NCBI RefSeq assembly: GCF_025751585.1
Contig: NZ_JAOWKX010000011.1
Location: 40,941 to 104,940 of the forward strand
DNA length: 64,000 nt
Origin: Fluctibacter corallii
GTDB lineage: Bacteria > Pseudomonadota > Gammaproteobacteria > Enterobacterales > Alteromonadaceae
Reading direction: 5' to 3'
Below are positions 18,920 through 27,436 of the stretch, piece by piece. Position 1 is the first letter of the stretch; the number at the start of each line of letters is the position of its first letter. The notes below the pieces were generated by a model. It had not been told where the DNA came from. It did not search any database and saw only the letters and a program-made list of their open reading frames with translations. The position numbers and the translations under genes were made by a program.

Positions 18920-19912
18920 TTATGCTGTGGGTAAATATTTCGTAATTGGCATCGGCATCATCGCCAGTATAGTATTGCGGCTCTTCGCCCAGTATGCAGA
19001 CAAAATAAGCAGTGTTGCTCCCACTAGCATGCCTGTTAAGGCGAAGCTGTAACTGACCAAACCGTAATTTTCCAGCACACCTGAGAAGGCATAGATCAAA
19101 TATACTAACGACGAGACCATTATGGCGCGGCGATCGACTGCGATAGATACCAGTGCCAAGCCAACGTATAACGCTACAGCAACGAGTGAAGCCGCTACAC
19201 TCGCGTGCCCTTCTAATAGACCTAATGAAGAAAATACTGGGTGAACAATCAGCGGTGCGGCGACCAAATGAAGCCAAAACGCTACGTCGCTAGCACGGGT
19301 AATGCGCTGCGTATCTTTGCTATCCCAATACATTGCCAATGCAAACACGAGAATACCAAGTATTGCCATAATCGGTAACACGAAGTCTTCTAGCATTGGC
19401 CACATTCTAAACATAGCCCCAACAACCGCTGCGCCCACAGCGGTGATACCCGCGGCAACGGTTATTGGCACACTAAAGCGCTTCCAATGCACAAACGCAG
19501 CCACCATAGCCAGCACAGCCGCTAACAAGAGTTGTGAACTTGTCGGCGTTGGTGTTAATGTCAGCGGAATGGCTCCAACAGACGCAATAAACGCCACGAG
19601 TAAACCGATTGCAGGTAAAGCCATTCTGCGTTTACGTACAAAAAATTCTGCCAGTCCCCACGCTAACACAGCACAAACTGTTGCCGCCAAGGTTGGAGAC
19701 ACGCCACCGAGCAAGAGCACGGCCGACACTAGCATTAAGCCACTTGCTATCAACACAAAAAAATCATTGAACCCAGATAGCAATCTGAACCCTTCTTCAT
19801 CCGCATGCGGCACATGTCGCGTTGACGCGATAAACTGCCTAAAAGCCGCAACGGACTCCGATGTAAATACGCGTTCTTCTACCGCTCTGTTTAAATCATC
19901 ATCTGTATACAT
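18920..19912 (-). CDS. DUF2157-like polytopic membrane protein
   Basis: This 330-residue protein has a soluble N-terminal part (about 1-45, MYTDDDLNRAVEERVFTSES), then roughly ten hydrophobic helices. The soluble start plus helix-rich body resembles DUF2157-type membrane proteins of unknown function. It lies 63 bases upstream of the beta-repeat protein gene and may share its transcript. Confidence 0.6.
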   Translation of the reverse strand: MYTDDDLNRAVEERVFTSESVAAFRQFIASTRHVPHADEEGFRLLSGFNDFFVLIASGLMLVSAVLLLGGVSPTLAATVCAVLAWGLAEFFVRKRRMALPAIGLLVAFIASVGAIPLTLTPTPTSSQLLLAAVLAMVAAFVHWKRFSVPITVAAGITAVGAAVVGAMFRMWPMLEDFVLPIMAILGILVFALAMYWDSKDTQRITRASDVAFWLHLVAAPLIVHPVFSSLGLLEGHASVAASLVAVALYVGLALVSIAVDRRAIMVSSLVYLIYAFSGVLENYGLVSYSFALTGMLVGATLLILSAYWAKSRNTILAMMPMPITKYLPTA

Positions 19913-20170
19913 ACCCTTCCCCTTTGTCGTTCTTTCCCAGTATGCGCCGTGTGCCTATTTGTCGCGCGAATACGCTGTGCATCATGGCGTGTATCTGTTG
20001 AATCAGCAAGAGATAGGCCAATTATTTTTTCTATATATTTCAATACGTTAAAAAATGCAGAAGAGAGATTTAATGATTTGACGAAAACAATAGGTGAGAC
20101 TCACTAAAATGTGACAGTTTTGCCAATCAGATCTACATCCATTTGGTTGTCACACGATTTCTTGCCACAT

Positions 20171-20770
20171 TTACGCTATTTGTTGCTGGTTTTCAGTTAA
20201 CATGCTCGGCGTATCGATGCCTCGGCGCAACCAGTTTCTACGCGGTGAAAATTGACCACACAAATAGTCAACTTGGTCTGGCAAAATCCGGTGATTACGT
20301 AAAAAAAGCTGTTCATACTGATTGGGCTTAAATGGCACGGCAATGAGCGCCATACCCGCTTCTTCTGGTGTACGCGCCCCTTTAATGACATTGCAACGTT
20401 TGCAGGCTGTGGCGGCATTGGTCCAATTTTTCCTGCCCCCTCGAGAACGAGGAATAATATGATCCATCGTGAGCTGTCCGCTTTTAAAGCGCCGCCCACA
20501 ATACAAGCACGTATGATCATCTCTTGCAAAGAGCCATCGATTGCGCAAAGGAATATATCCAACGTTACGAGTCACCTTTCCCCTACAGCCAATAATTGAG
20601 GCAATATTCAGGCGGCTTTGTTCTCCTTCTTTATTGGTACCACCCAGCAATAACTTTTTACTCTGACCTAGCTCGAACATAACATTGCCTAAGCAATACT
20701 GACGACAGGCTTCCTCGACACTAATCCACTCAACAGGTTGCGCACTTTGATTCAGTTTTAATATATACAT
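20171..20770 (-). CDS. HNH endonuclease
   Basis: This 199-residue protein has an HNH nuclease core: a zinc-binding CLYCGRRF, the catalytic MDHIIPRSRGG, then NAATACKRCNVIKG with the second cysteine pair. It resembles free-standing chromosomal HNH proteins common in marine gammaproteobacteria. It is not linked to a methyltransferase or phage packaging genes here, so its role is open. It stands alone between two spacers of 200-260 bases. Confidence 0.88.
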   Translation of the reverse strand: MYILKLNQSAQPVEWISVEEACRQYCLGNVMFELGQSKKLLLGGTNKEGEQSRLNIASIIGCRGKVTRNVGYIPLRNRWLFARDDHTCLYCGRRFKSGQLTMDHIIPRSRGGRKNWTNAATACKRCNVIKGARTPEEAGMALIAVPFKPNQYEQLFLRNHRILPDQVDYLCGQFSPRRNWLRRGIDTPSMLTENQQQIA

Positions 20771-20981
20771 GTCTACTCCATCACCTGCGATTAAAGTAAT
20801 ACCTTCATCAGTGTTAGCGACAAATATGACAAAATGAAGTCAACCACTGCCTTAGCAAGCATGCGTACTGAGATATATCACTGTACTTCGCTTCTAAAGA
20901 GTGTAGTTGCTTAATCACAGAAAAGAGAAAAACTCACCTAATTCTGCGTCGTGGCGGCACAACTTCTGCACTTTCGATTGC

Positions 20982-21896
20982 TCAGTTCCTCGCAACATGA
21001 TCGCCACATGTAGGTAAAAAGTGGGTATTTAAAAATTCAATTGCCTGCGAGTGATATTCTTTTTGAGGCTGAAAATGATTACCCTCGGGCACAACAATAT
21101 GCTCATGAGCAAAAGAAAATTCATGCTCGCCTAACCTTTTCATCACTTCATCAGACATTTCTTTCGACGGCCACACATGATCATATTCACCCGACACCAA
21201 TAAAATCGGACCTTGAATATTTTCAACTTTGATTCTGGCCTGCTCGACAGCCGCGTGATCTTCCATTGTGATTTCATATGCGCGCCGAAAATCGCCCATC
21301 AATATCGAAGGAATAATTTTTGAAGGTAATGGCACAAACGGGACTTGTTTATCATTAAACATAAAAGACGATGCCTCGCCGTTTGCATACAAACTGGTGC
21401 CCGCGTACACAATATGGCTCCCTGCAAATGCTACTGCCCCCTTTATTGTGGGGAAGTATGACGCTAGCGTAAGAGCCAGCTCGGCTCCTTTTGAACCTCC
21501 CAATACGGCCACACAACGTGAATTGATATTTGGCGCATGGCGCGCTTTTTCAATCTCCTGATAAATGGCATTGAGAGAGATTCGGTCTAAACTCGCTGGC
21601 GTATTTTCAAGACCAAAATACCCTATCGCCAGCATAGCATATCCGGCATCTAGGTATTGTTGGCGCTCGGCTGCTCTTCTGGCAAGGGTCATACCGTTTC
21701 CGCCTTCACTGCCGCCAAAGAAAACCAGTAAGGGTTGGTTAGCACTTCCGTTGGCATACAGGCGCGTGTCGACTTGACCATAATTCTTCGGTAACACGCT
21801 GGCATCAAAAAACATCGGCGCACCAAATAAGAAACCGATTAGCAATACCAATACACCCAGAAGGCCTAAACCGCTATATTTCAGTACCTTGACCAT
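20982..21896 (-). CDS. BAAT C-terminal-type alpha/beta hydrolase
   Basis: This 304-residue protein has an N-terminal membrane helix (about 8-30). Its alpha/beta hydrolase domain resembles the acyl-CoA thioesterase/BAAT C-terminal family. The nucleophile elbow is LGGSKGAELAL (serine near 134), the aspartate lies in SGEYDHVWPS, and a late histidine in GNHFQP completes the triad. The substrate may be a thioester or ester and is not known. It is the last ordinary gene before the eroded end of the Rhs array. Confidence 0.75.
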   Translation of the reverse strand: MVKVLKYSGLGLLGVLVLLIGFLFGAPMFFDASVLPKNYGQVDTRLYANGSANQPLLVFFGGSEGGNGMTLARRAAERQQYLDAGYAMLAIGYFGLENTPASLDRISLNAIYQEIEKARHAPNINSRCVAVLGGSKGAELALTLASYFPTIKGAVAFAGSHIVYAGTSLYANGEASSFMFNDKQVPFVPLPSKIIPSILMGDFRRAYEITMEDHAAVEQARIKVENIQGPILLVSGEYDHVWPSKEMSDEVMKRLGEHEFSFAHEHIVVPEGNHFQPQKEYHSQAIEFLNTHFLPTCGDHVARN

Positions 21897-22109
21897 AGAA
21901 ACTCCCTTTCATCCAATGATTGCTTTGCCAGCTTATATGATTGGGTTTACGAGATTCAAGGTGGAAATTGTAACAGGGGGAGAATGTGGAAGAACATTAC
22001 CCCCAGACTGAACCAGCATACTTATCACTTACCTATTAAGATGCAGCTCCAATCCGATTTCAGTATGGGCAGTAGGCCATGTAACTAACACAATTCGGAT
22101 TAACCAACG

Positions 22110-22366
22110 TGCAAAAACGTAGCCCAATCACGGGAGCGTAGTATCGCGCCTGCATATAACTCAACCCTATGTCTGTGTCGAATTTATGTCCGGCATAGCC
22201 TATGTCGTCGACTTCGCCTTCTATACTGCTGCGGTAAGGACGGTGATTTTGGGTACCATCGGGGTTGGGGATGAAGCCGTCTTTGGCGATCAGTGGAATG
22301 CCCAGACTTTGCTAGCCAAGTAAATGTTGTTTACACCGCCTGCGGGGGTGTCTTGATACAGCAATA
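22110..22366 (-). pseudogene. Degenerate Rhs core remnant (array edge)
   Basis: This stretch aligns along its length with the conserved core copies of the array (the SYMQARYYDP, GYAGHKFDTDIGL and PAGGVNNIYL region). It has several substitutions and a degenerate form of the 14-bp insertion (TGGAATGCCCAGACT). No toxin domain is left beside it. It marks the outermost surviving piece of the cassette array. Confidence 0.85.
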
Positions 22367-22399
22367 CGTTCGTCATTGATGTTTAAAATGATCATAGTT

Positions 22400-22966
22400 T
22401 TATAAGTTTCCCGCAAATCCGCGCAACTCTGCGGCGGTAATAACAAGGCCATTTGCTTCTAGCGTATCAAGGTATTCAGCAATTGTTTTAGGTGGATTTT
22501 TAAGTGCTTTACGGTGACGTTTAATGACCTGACAGACTAAACCAGGATTAAGGTCGAGTTTAAAACGTACAAAATCATCTGGGCTAATTGCTTCGATACC
22601 CCATTTGTTTAGCTCATTAGCAGGAAAATCTTTCAAGTTGAACGTTACAATAACCTAAGCGTTACGCTTAATGGCAGCAGCAAGTACATGACGGTCGTCT
22701 TTGTCTGGCAGCTGCAACCCCGCTTCTAGCTGTTCAAAATCTTCTACAAGACAATCTCTAACATGACTATTCATTAGAAATTTTGTTCGCTCTAACTGTT
22801 CTCTGGTCAGATCTTGCCGGTTCGTTAGCACATTTCTCATCCATTCATCGTGAATTCGTTCAGTCCATCGAGCTGCAAAAATATCTGACACAGCTAAACG
22901 CATGAACAAATCACGAAGAGGTGCGGGGTATAAGATGTTGGCATCCAGTAAAGCCGTAAAGCGCAT
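22400..22966 (-). pseudogene. PIN-domain toxin, interrupted by a stop codon
   Basis: Read through one TAG codon (about 22637-22660), this is a PIN-domain protein: ALLDANILYP at the start with the first acidic residue, a central helical part, DKDDRHVLAAAIKRNA, then stop, then VIVTFNLKDFPANEL and a helical end. PIN proteins of this kind are VapC-like RNases paired with an antitoxin. The stop falls right before the conserved V.T.N..DF motif, so the product would lose a conserved acidic region and is probably inactive. It overlaps the antitoxin gene stop (TAATG). Confidence 0.78.
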
Positions 22967-23454
22967 TAGTATCCCATATCTAACTCTTGTGCCTGCTTTG
23001 TCAACTCATCCAACGCTTCGAGTCGTTGACTATCGATTCTAGCCTTATAAGTTTGAATGTCTTCAAATCGAACACGTCTATGAGCTCCTTTTTTCACGAA
23101 AGGGATATCACCTTGTTCAAGCAGTTTCACCAGATAGGGTCTTGATACATTCAATATGTCAGCGGCTTGCTGTGTAGTCAGCTCAGCATGAATGGGCATC
23201 AATGTCATCGCATTGCCCTTGGCCATTTGTATCAAGATCGTTTTGAGCAATTCTAAAGCAGAAGCAGGCAGTACGATTTGCTCACCTTGTTCATCAATGA
23301 ACTCAATACGTTCATCAAAATCCTGCTCTTGTTTATGGCGGCCTAGTATTTGGGCAAGCACAGGTAAGCCCGCTTTAGCGAGATCTACATCATGCTCTGT
23401 TGGGCTAAACACGTTGTCATATTGTCTGTTGGTCATCATTGTCAATTTCTCCAT
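22966..23454 (-). CDS. HTH (excisionase-type) antitoxin partner of PIN gene
   Basis: This 162-residue protein has a C-terminal excisionase/MerR-like helix-turn-helix (TTQQAADILNVSRPYLVKLLEQGD, then the wing HRRVRFEDIQTYK). The arrangement of an HTH protein overlapping a downstream PIN gene is a known type II toxin-antitoxin layout. Since the PIN gene is broken, the antitoxin may persist as a remnant. The module lies between two Rhs core remnants, so it was inserted into, or carried by, the array. Confidence 0.78.
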   Translation of the reverse strand: MEKLTMMTNRQYDNVFSPTEHDVDLAKAGLPVLAQILGRHKQEQDFDERIEFIDEQGEQIVLPASALELLKTILIQMAKGNAMTLMPIHAELTTQQAADILNVSRPYLVKLLEQGDIPFVKKGAHRRVRFEDIQTYKARIDSQRLEALDELTKQAQELDMGY

Positions 23455-23594
23455 TACGGTCTTAAATACTGCGAACCGTAATTGAAAATATAAACGAAAT
23501 AGTCGAAAGCAGCAATGTTATTCGAAATAAACGAAATGATCTGTATAAACTTCCCCAGCGTCACTTGCACGTGTCGGATATCTGCATCGTCATC

Positions 23595-23692
23595 TAGCAT
23601 AAATATTGTTTACGCCGCCTGCGGGGGTGTCTTGATACAGCAATACGCCGTCTTGGCTGTATACGCTGTAATGTGTGCCTTTGCTGTTCGAG
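23595..23692 (-). pseudogene. Second Rhs core remnant
   Basis: This stretch of about 100 bases matches the 5' part of the cassette core (VQDSKGTHYSVYSQDGVLLYQDTPAGGVNNIY). It shares about 45 bases with the remnant ending at 22366, so the toxin-antitoxin pair lies between two core fragments in the same orientation. Nothing of a toxin domain remains. Confidence 0.85.
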
Positions 23693-23701
23693 AAAACAAT
23701 A

Positions 23702-23787
23702 AAACCTAACGTTAATTAAGCATTAAAACCTATAATAAAGGTTGCACTTAAACCTATAAATGATATAACACTAAAACCTATAGAATA
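23702..23787 (+). promoter_or_regulatory. Iterated AAACCTATA repeats upstream of fic gene
   Basis: The motif AAAACCTA or AAACCTATA occurs four times in the same orientation (from about 23702, 23725, 23751 and 23774), roughly every 23-26 bases. One inverted AAGGTT lies between them. This spacing of about two helical turns just upstream of a fic gene suggests an operator array, perhaps for autoregulation by the winged-helix part of the Fic protein. That link is inference. Confidence 0.6.
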
Positions 23788-23832
23788 AAACATAGTTCAG
23801 AAAAGCATTTTAAGTAATAGTTGGGAGCGAAT

Positions 23833-25344
23833 ATGAACGGTATATCACAAAAACTAGCAGATTCGCTTGAACAATTAAAACAACTTCAGGAAGCAGGAGT
23901 TGTTGCGATACAGTCAAAGCAACTTAGCCGAGTGCATCGCGAACGGTTACTGAAGCACGGGTTTATTCGCGAAGTTATCCGAGGCTGGTACATACCAGCG
24001 ATGCCCGATGAAAAGCCGGGCGATAGTACCTCGTGGTATACCTCCTTTTGGGATTTCTGTGCTGCTTATTTGTCAGAGCGGTTCGACAAGTCTTGGTGTC
24101 TATCGCCTGAGCAGTCGCTTAGCCTGCATATCGGTGATAAAACAGTTCCTCAACAATTGCTCGTCCGATCACCGAAAGGGAATAACAAGCCCACTGCCTT
24201 TTTGCACAACACTTCGATTTTTGATGTCAGATTGAACATGCCTAATGTTGAACACATTGAAAACTTAGAAGGGCTTAACATTTACAGTCTGCCCTCCGCT
24301 TTGATCTATTGTTCAGCGAATCAGTTTCAAACTTCACCAATCCGAATGCGTACCGCTTTATCCATGGTGACAGATGCGTCTGATGTGTTGTCTGTTTTAC
24401 TCGCAGGTAACCACAGCGTGATTGCCGGCCGCATAGCAGGCGCTTTTAGGAATATTGGTCGAGACCTAATCGCAGATAATATAATAAAAGGCATGCAGGC
24501 GGCCGATTTTAAAGTACAAGAAGAAGATCCTTTCGCTGAGAAGTTGCAGGTACACTTTGGTCGTAGAGAAGCTTCCCCCTATGTGAATCGCACGCGATTG
24601 ATGTGGGCACAAATGCGAGAAGATGTTATCGCGCATTTTCCATCGGACGCAAGTAAAGCAATCGATATCAAAGCTTACATGGCCGAAGTGGAAGATAAAT
24701 TCGTCACCGATGCCTACCACTCATTGTCTATTGAAGGCTATCGTGTTACTCGCGAATTGATTGAACTGGTTCGCTCTGGCAACTGGCAAACGGAGAGCGC
24801 TAACGAGAGTAAAAAACACTTAGACGCTATGGCTGCCAAAGGTTATTGGGATGCGTTTCAGGAAGTTAAAAAGTCCGTTCGAACAGTGTTAGAAGGCAAA
24901 AATCCTGGTGATGTGTTAGAACAAGCACATAGTGATTGGTTTTTGACTTTATTTAGCCCAAGTGTTGCGGCCGGTATCATTAAGCAATCAGACTTGGCCG
25001 GTTACCGCTCAGGGCCTGTCTATATTCGCCAATCTATGCATACGCCACCTAGCCGAGAAGCGGTTCGCGATATGATGCCGACACTATTCGACTTAATCGC
25101 CGAAGAGGAAAATGCAGCAGTCAGAGTTGTACTGGGGCACTTTCTTTTCGTTTACATTCACCCTTACTTTGATGGTAACGGCAGGATGGGCAGGTTTATT
25201 ATGAATTTAATGATGGCCTCAGGCGGTTACCCTTGGACGGTTGTACCTGTTGAACGACGCGATGAATATATGCAGACATTGGAAGCTGCCAGCGTTAACC
25301 AAGATATTGTGCCTTTTACTAAGTTCTTAGCGTCATTACTTTAA
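23833..25344 (+). CDS. Fic-domain protein with N-terminal winged-helix-like region
   Basis: With ATG 23833 (GGGAG six bases upstream) the protein has 503 residues. The N-terminal part (about 1-200) resembles the AbiEi/winged-helix-type regions found in some Fic and antitoxin proteins. The Fic core has the complete catalytic motif HPYFDGNGRMGR (H443 onward) and an upstream inhibitory motif SLSIEG (S297-E301-G302) of the S/T-x-x-x-E-G/N type, here within the same chain. It should transfer AMP or another nucleotide moiety to target proteins and be self-inhibited. It sits at the array edge with its own repeat-rich promoter. Confidence 0.85.
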   Translation: MNGISQKLADSLEQLKQLQEAGVVAIQSKQLSRVHRERLLKHGFIREVIRGWYIPAMPDEKPGDSTSWYTSFWDFCAAYLSERFDKSWCLSPEQSLSLHIGDKTVPQQLLVRSPKGNNKPTAFLHNTSIFDVRLNMPNVEHIENLEGLNIYSLPSALIYCSANQFQTSPIRMRTALSMVTDASDVLSVLLAGNHSVIAGRIAGAFRNIGRDLIADNIIKGMQAADFKVQEEDPFAEKLQVHFGRREASPYVNRTRLMWAQMREDVIAHFPSDASKAIDIKAYMAEVEDKFVTDAYHSLSIEGYRVTRELIELVRSGNWQTESANESKKHLDAMAAKGYWDAFQEVKKSVRTVLEGKNPGDVLEQAHSDWFLTLFSPSVAAGIIKQSDLAGYRSGPVYIRQSMHTPPSREAVRDMMPTLFDLIAEEENAAVRVVLGHFLFVYIHPYFDGNGRMGRFIMNLMMASGGYPWTVVPVERRDEYMQTLEAASVNQDIVPFTKFLASLL

Positions 25345-25504
25345 GTGAGGCAGTAAGTTACTAGAACCGCCCAAAATACTGATTTATTGAGGCTCAAATT
25401 ATTAAGATTAATACAATGTTACTGCAATTTTCTGGTGATAAAGCCCCTGAAAATGAACCTACCTTTTAAGCTCTATACCACGCTTTAGCTAGCACACCTG
25501 CGAC

Positions 25505-25541
25505 TGTAAACCCAAAGCCCCGCTAGTGCGGGGCTTTGGGT
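25505..25541 (-). terminator. Extended hairpin closing the cassette array
   Basis: AACCCAAAGCCCCGC pairs with GCGGGGCTTTGGGTT around a 4-base loop (TAGT), a perfect 15-bp stem. It lies just past the last immunity gene (stop at 25561). It is a longer version of the hairpin found between cassettes and is the best candidate for the array's end terminator. Confidence 0.7.
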
Positions 25542-25560
25542 TCAGGTATTTATTAATATA

Positions 25561-26043
25561 TCAGCGTTTATCATATTGTTCAGTTTGAAACTCCCCAAAA
25601 CAATCAACATATAGAATTTCTGAATTACCAAAGAAAATATAGTTTTCATCACTCTCATAATCGTTTGAAATATCGCAAAAAACACAAAGCGTTGTATTGT
25701 TTTCAAATATAATATTGAAATCGTGACTTTCTGAGTCGTAATCTACTTCAACAATTCTTTGTGTCAAAAGTGACTCTAGTGCTTTAGCTAGTGCATCATC
25801 TCGAATGCCAATATCTCTCCATGAAAAAGTGCCTAATGAATTGGAAACAAGCCTCCACGCACAGTAAACCATTAGTTCATTTCTTAGCTCAGATTCTTGC
25901 CAACTCTTCTCTTTCTGTAAGTCATCATTGATAGTAAAGCTAAACTTGACAGCAGACCCTGCACCTTCACCCCAGACACAATTCGAACACTCCAATCCAA
26001 CTAGGTTTTGTAGTGCTTCTTTTAATTTTTGACTATTAGCCAC
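25561..26043 (-). CDS. Cassette 19 putative immunity protein
   Basis: From GTG 26043 (preceded by GGAGATCAAAG, overlapping the toxin stop GGTGGCTAA) this is a protein of about 160 residues. It has no signal peptide or membrane helix, so it should act in the cytoplasm. The opening LVGLECSNCVWGEGAGSAVKFSF resembles a recurrent immunity family of polymorphic toxin loci that I cannot name. It ends next to the terminal hairpin at 25505. The cytosolic location suits a nuclease-like toxin partner. Confidence 0.7.
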   Translation of the reverse strand: MANSQKLKEALQNLVGLECSNCVWGEGAGSAVKFSFTINDDLQKEKSWQESELRNELMVYCAWRLVSNSLGTFSWRDIGIRDDALAKALESLLTQRIVEVDYDSESHDFNIIFENNTTLCVFCDISNDYESDENYIFFGNSEILYVDCFGEFQTEQYDKR

Positions 26044-26404
26044 CACCTTTGATCTCCTCAGCTGTTTCAACAATAGTATGATAATCATACCCCTGTCCGC
26101 TAATTTCTTGGTGAAGCTTGTTTTTCTGCTCTTTCGTCAAGCCACCAACGGCATTTGCTGCATCTCTAACTTGTTTGTTTTCTCTTCGAAGCGCATCCGT
26201 GCCTTTAGCATTTCCAAGCGAACTAGGCTTTTTACGTAGACCTCCTTTTTTACCATTTAGCTTCGATTTAGCTGCCAATATACCAATTGCTAATAATTCT
26301 TCACCTACAGAATTCGCGTCTGCCTCATGCGCAAACTCACCATCTGGGTCTCTCTCACCTTCGGGCACAACTCCAAGATCTAGAGCTTTTAATAGCTCCT
26401 CCAT
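26036..26404 (-). CDS. Cassette 19 Rhs toxin domain, core deleted
   Basis: This 122-residue ORF from ATG 26404 starts inside the pre-toxin region (MEELLKALDLGVVPEGERD), which is nearly the same as that of cassette 13. The tip differs: RRENKQVRDAANAV, GGLTKEQKNKLHQEISGQG, then a helical end. This tip type recurs in Rhs and WapA proteins as a cytosol-acting toxin. The core copy has been lost by deletion, leaving only 55 bases (26405-26459). It could not be swapped into the parent gene by core homology. The separate ATG may allow free expression. Confidence 0.7.
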   Translation of the reverse strand: MEELLKALDLGVVPEGERDPDGEFAHEADANSVGEELLAIGILAAKSKLNGKKGGLRKKPSSLGNAKGTDALRRENKQVRDAANAVGGLTKEQKNKLHQEISGQGYDYHTIVETAEEIKGGG

Positions 26405-26459
26405 TATACGCTGTAGTGTGTGCCTTTACTGTCTTGTACTTTTACGCGGCGGTTATGGC
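26405..26459 (-). repeat. Truncated core copy of cassette 19
   Basis: Only the first 55 bases of the shared core remain (NRRVKVQDSKGTHYSV), joined directly to the toxin ATG. The join TATAATGG carries a short overlap with the CTAATGG seen at the same toxin position in cassette 13. Confidence 0.8.
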
Positions 26460-26500
26460 TTGTTAGTGAAAATTGTCTGAGCAGTCAATGAGACGACGAC

Positions 26501-26520
26501 AGCCACGCGAGTGCGAGGCT
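26501..26520. repeat. Inter-cassette hairpin (cassettes 18/19)
   Basis: AGCCACGCGAGTGCGAGGCT is a two-mismatch form of the repeated hairpin that follows most immunity genes. Confidence 0.6.
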
Positions 26521-26554
26521 TTGGATTCGAAAAGAGTGGGTGTCCATTAGTCAA

Positions 26555-26908
26555 TTAATGACTATCCGAATTGGTTTCAGCACCATACATTTCATTATCA
26601 TGAGTTAATTCTTGGGAAGTGCCTGATGGCAACATACTGTAAGCTTCAACACTTTCACTCTTGTAATCATAATAATCTGCAACTAATCCAAATTCTTCAC
26701 AGTGAATATCAAAAGCTTTCTTCGAGCAAAAAAATGCAAGGACATGAAGCTTAAAACGTGTATCACCATAATCGAGGAGCGCAGACTCAACAGTACTAAT
26801 TTTCAGGTAGTGTTTTTTGGCGACTTTGTTCTGATTGCACTTACTGACATACTTAATTGACTTTCTAATACTCCATCTTTTTTTGATTTTAGCTATAAAA
26901 TTTTTCAT
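26555..26908 (-). CDS. Cassette 18 second putative immunity/accessory protein
   Basis: This 117-residue protein has a basic N terminus (MKNFIAKIKKRWSIRKSIKYVSK) and no clear membrane helix or known domain. It overlaps the upstream immunity candidate by 20 bases, so it is translated from the same message. It may be a second immunity protein or a leftover from another module. Confidence 0.55.
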   Translation of the reverse strand: MKNFIAKIKKRWSIRKSIKYVSKCNQNKVAKKHYLKISTVESALLDYGDTRFKLHVLAFFCSKKAFDIHCEEFGLVADYYDYKSESVEAYSMLPSGTSQELTHDNEMYGAETNSDSH

Positions 26909-27419
26909 TTAGTTCACTGTTCCAAGGAATAGATAAAAGACCAATACTGTTGTTTCTTAGATGCAACGTCGCAAACTCATGTAAATTGCTTGAAATGCTC
27001 GGATATTTAATATCGGCGATTTTATCTTTGTGCAATAAGATAGTCTTAGATGGATAAGTGGCAGGTAATTTTATCCTTAAATAAACTTCATCGAGCTGGA
27101 TAAAGCAAACATCTTTCACATCCCTAAAGAGCAACAATCCTTTGAACCATTCATCAGGATTAACTTCTATTAATGGTGTATCAACCTTATCGAATATTGT
27201 AATCGATAGAAAATCTCTGAGTTTACGTTTCCTATTAAAAGCTTTCAAAATACGAGCTAAGAATAAAATCGGCAGCGTTAAACAAAGTGATGCTGGTATT
27301 GCCAGTAACGCCGAAACACCAAACCAACTGAAAATGAAAAGTAATAAACAAAATATAAACAGAGATATAAATATCCCTTTAAGTATCACTTTATTCGCAG
27401 TTAAGTTAGCGTTTTGCAT
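26889..27419 (-). CDS. Cassette 18 membrane immunity protein
   Basis: This 176-residue protein has two membrane helices near the N terminus (about 12-35 and 38-58), then a soluble domain with PH-like beta strands (VCFIQLDEVYLRIKLP). Membrane-anchored PH-like proteins are common immunity partners. It starts 17 bases after the cassette 18 toxin stop. The direct partner and mechanism are inferred from position. Confidence 0.65.
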   Translation of the reverse strand: MQNANLTANKVILKGIFISLFIFCLLLFIFSWFGVSALLAIPASLCLTLPILFLARILKAFNRKRKLRDFLSITIFDKVDTPLIEVNPDEWFKGLLLFRDVKDVCFIQLDEVYLRIKLPATYPSKTILLHKDKIADIKYPSISSNLHEFATLHLRNNSIGLLSIPWNSELNEKFYS

Positions 27420-27436
27420 AGTATTAAGTCTTGGCC

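Noticed and set aside
20094..20154. GTGAGACTCAC and the TGTGACA/TGTCACA pair near the HNH gene as a CRP or other operator.
   Set aside because: Spacing between TGTGA and TCACA halves is far too long for CRP, and the short palindrome has no supporting context.
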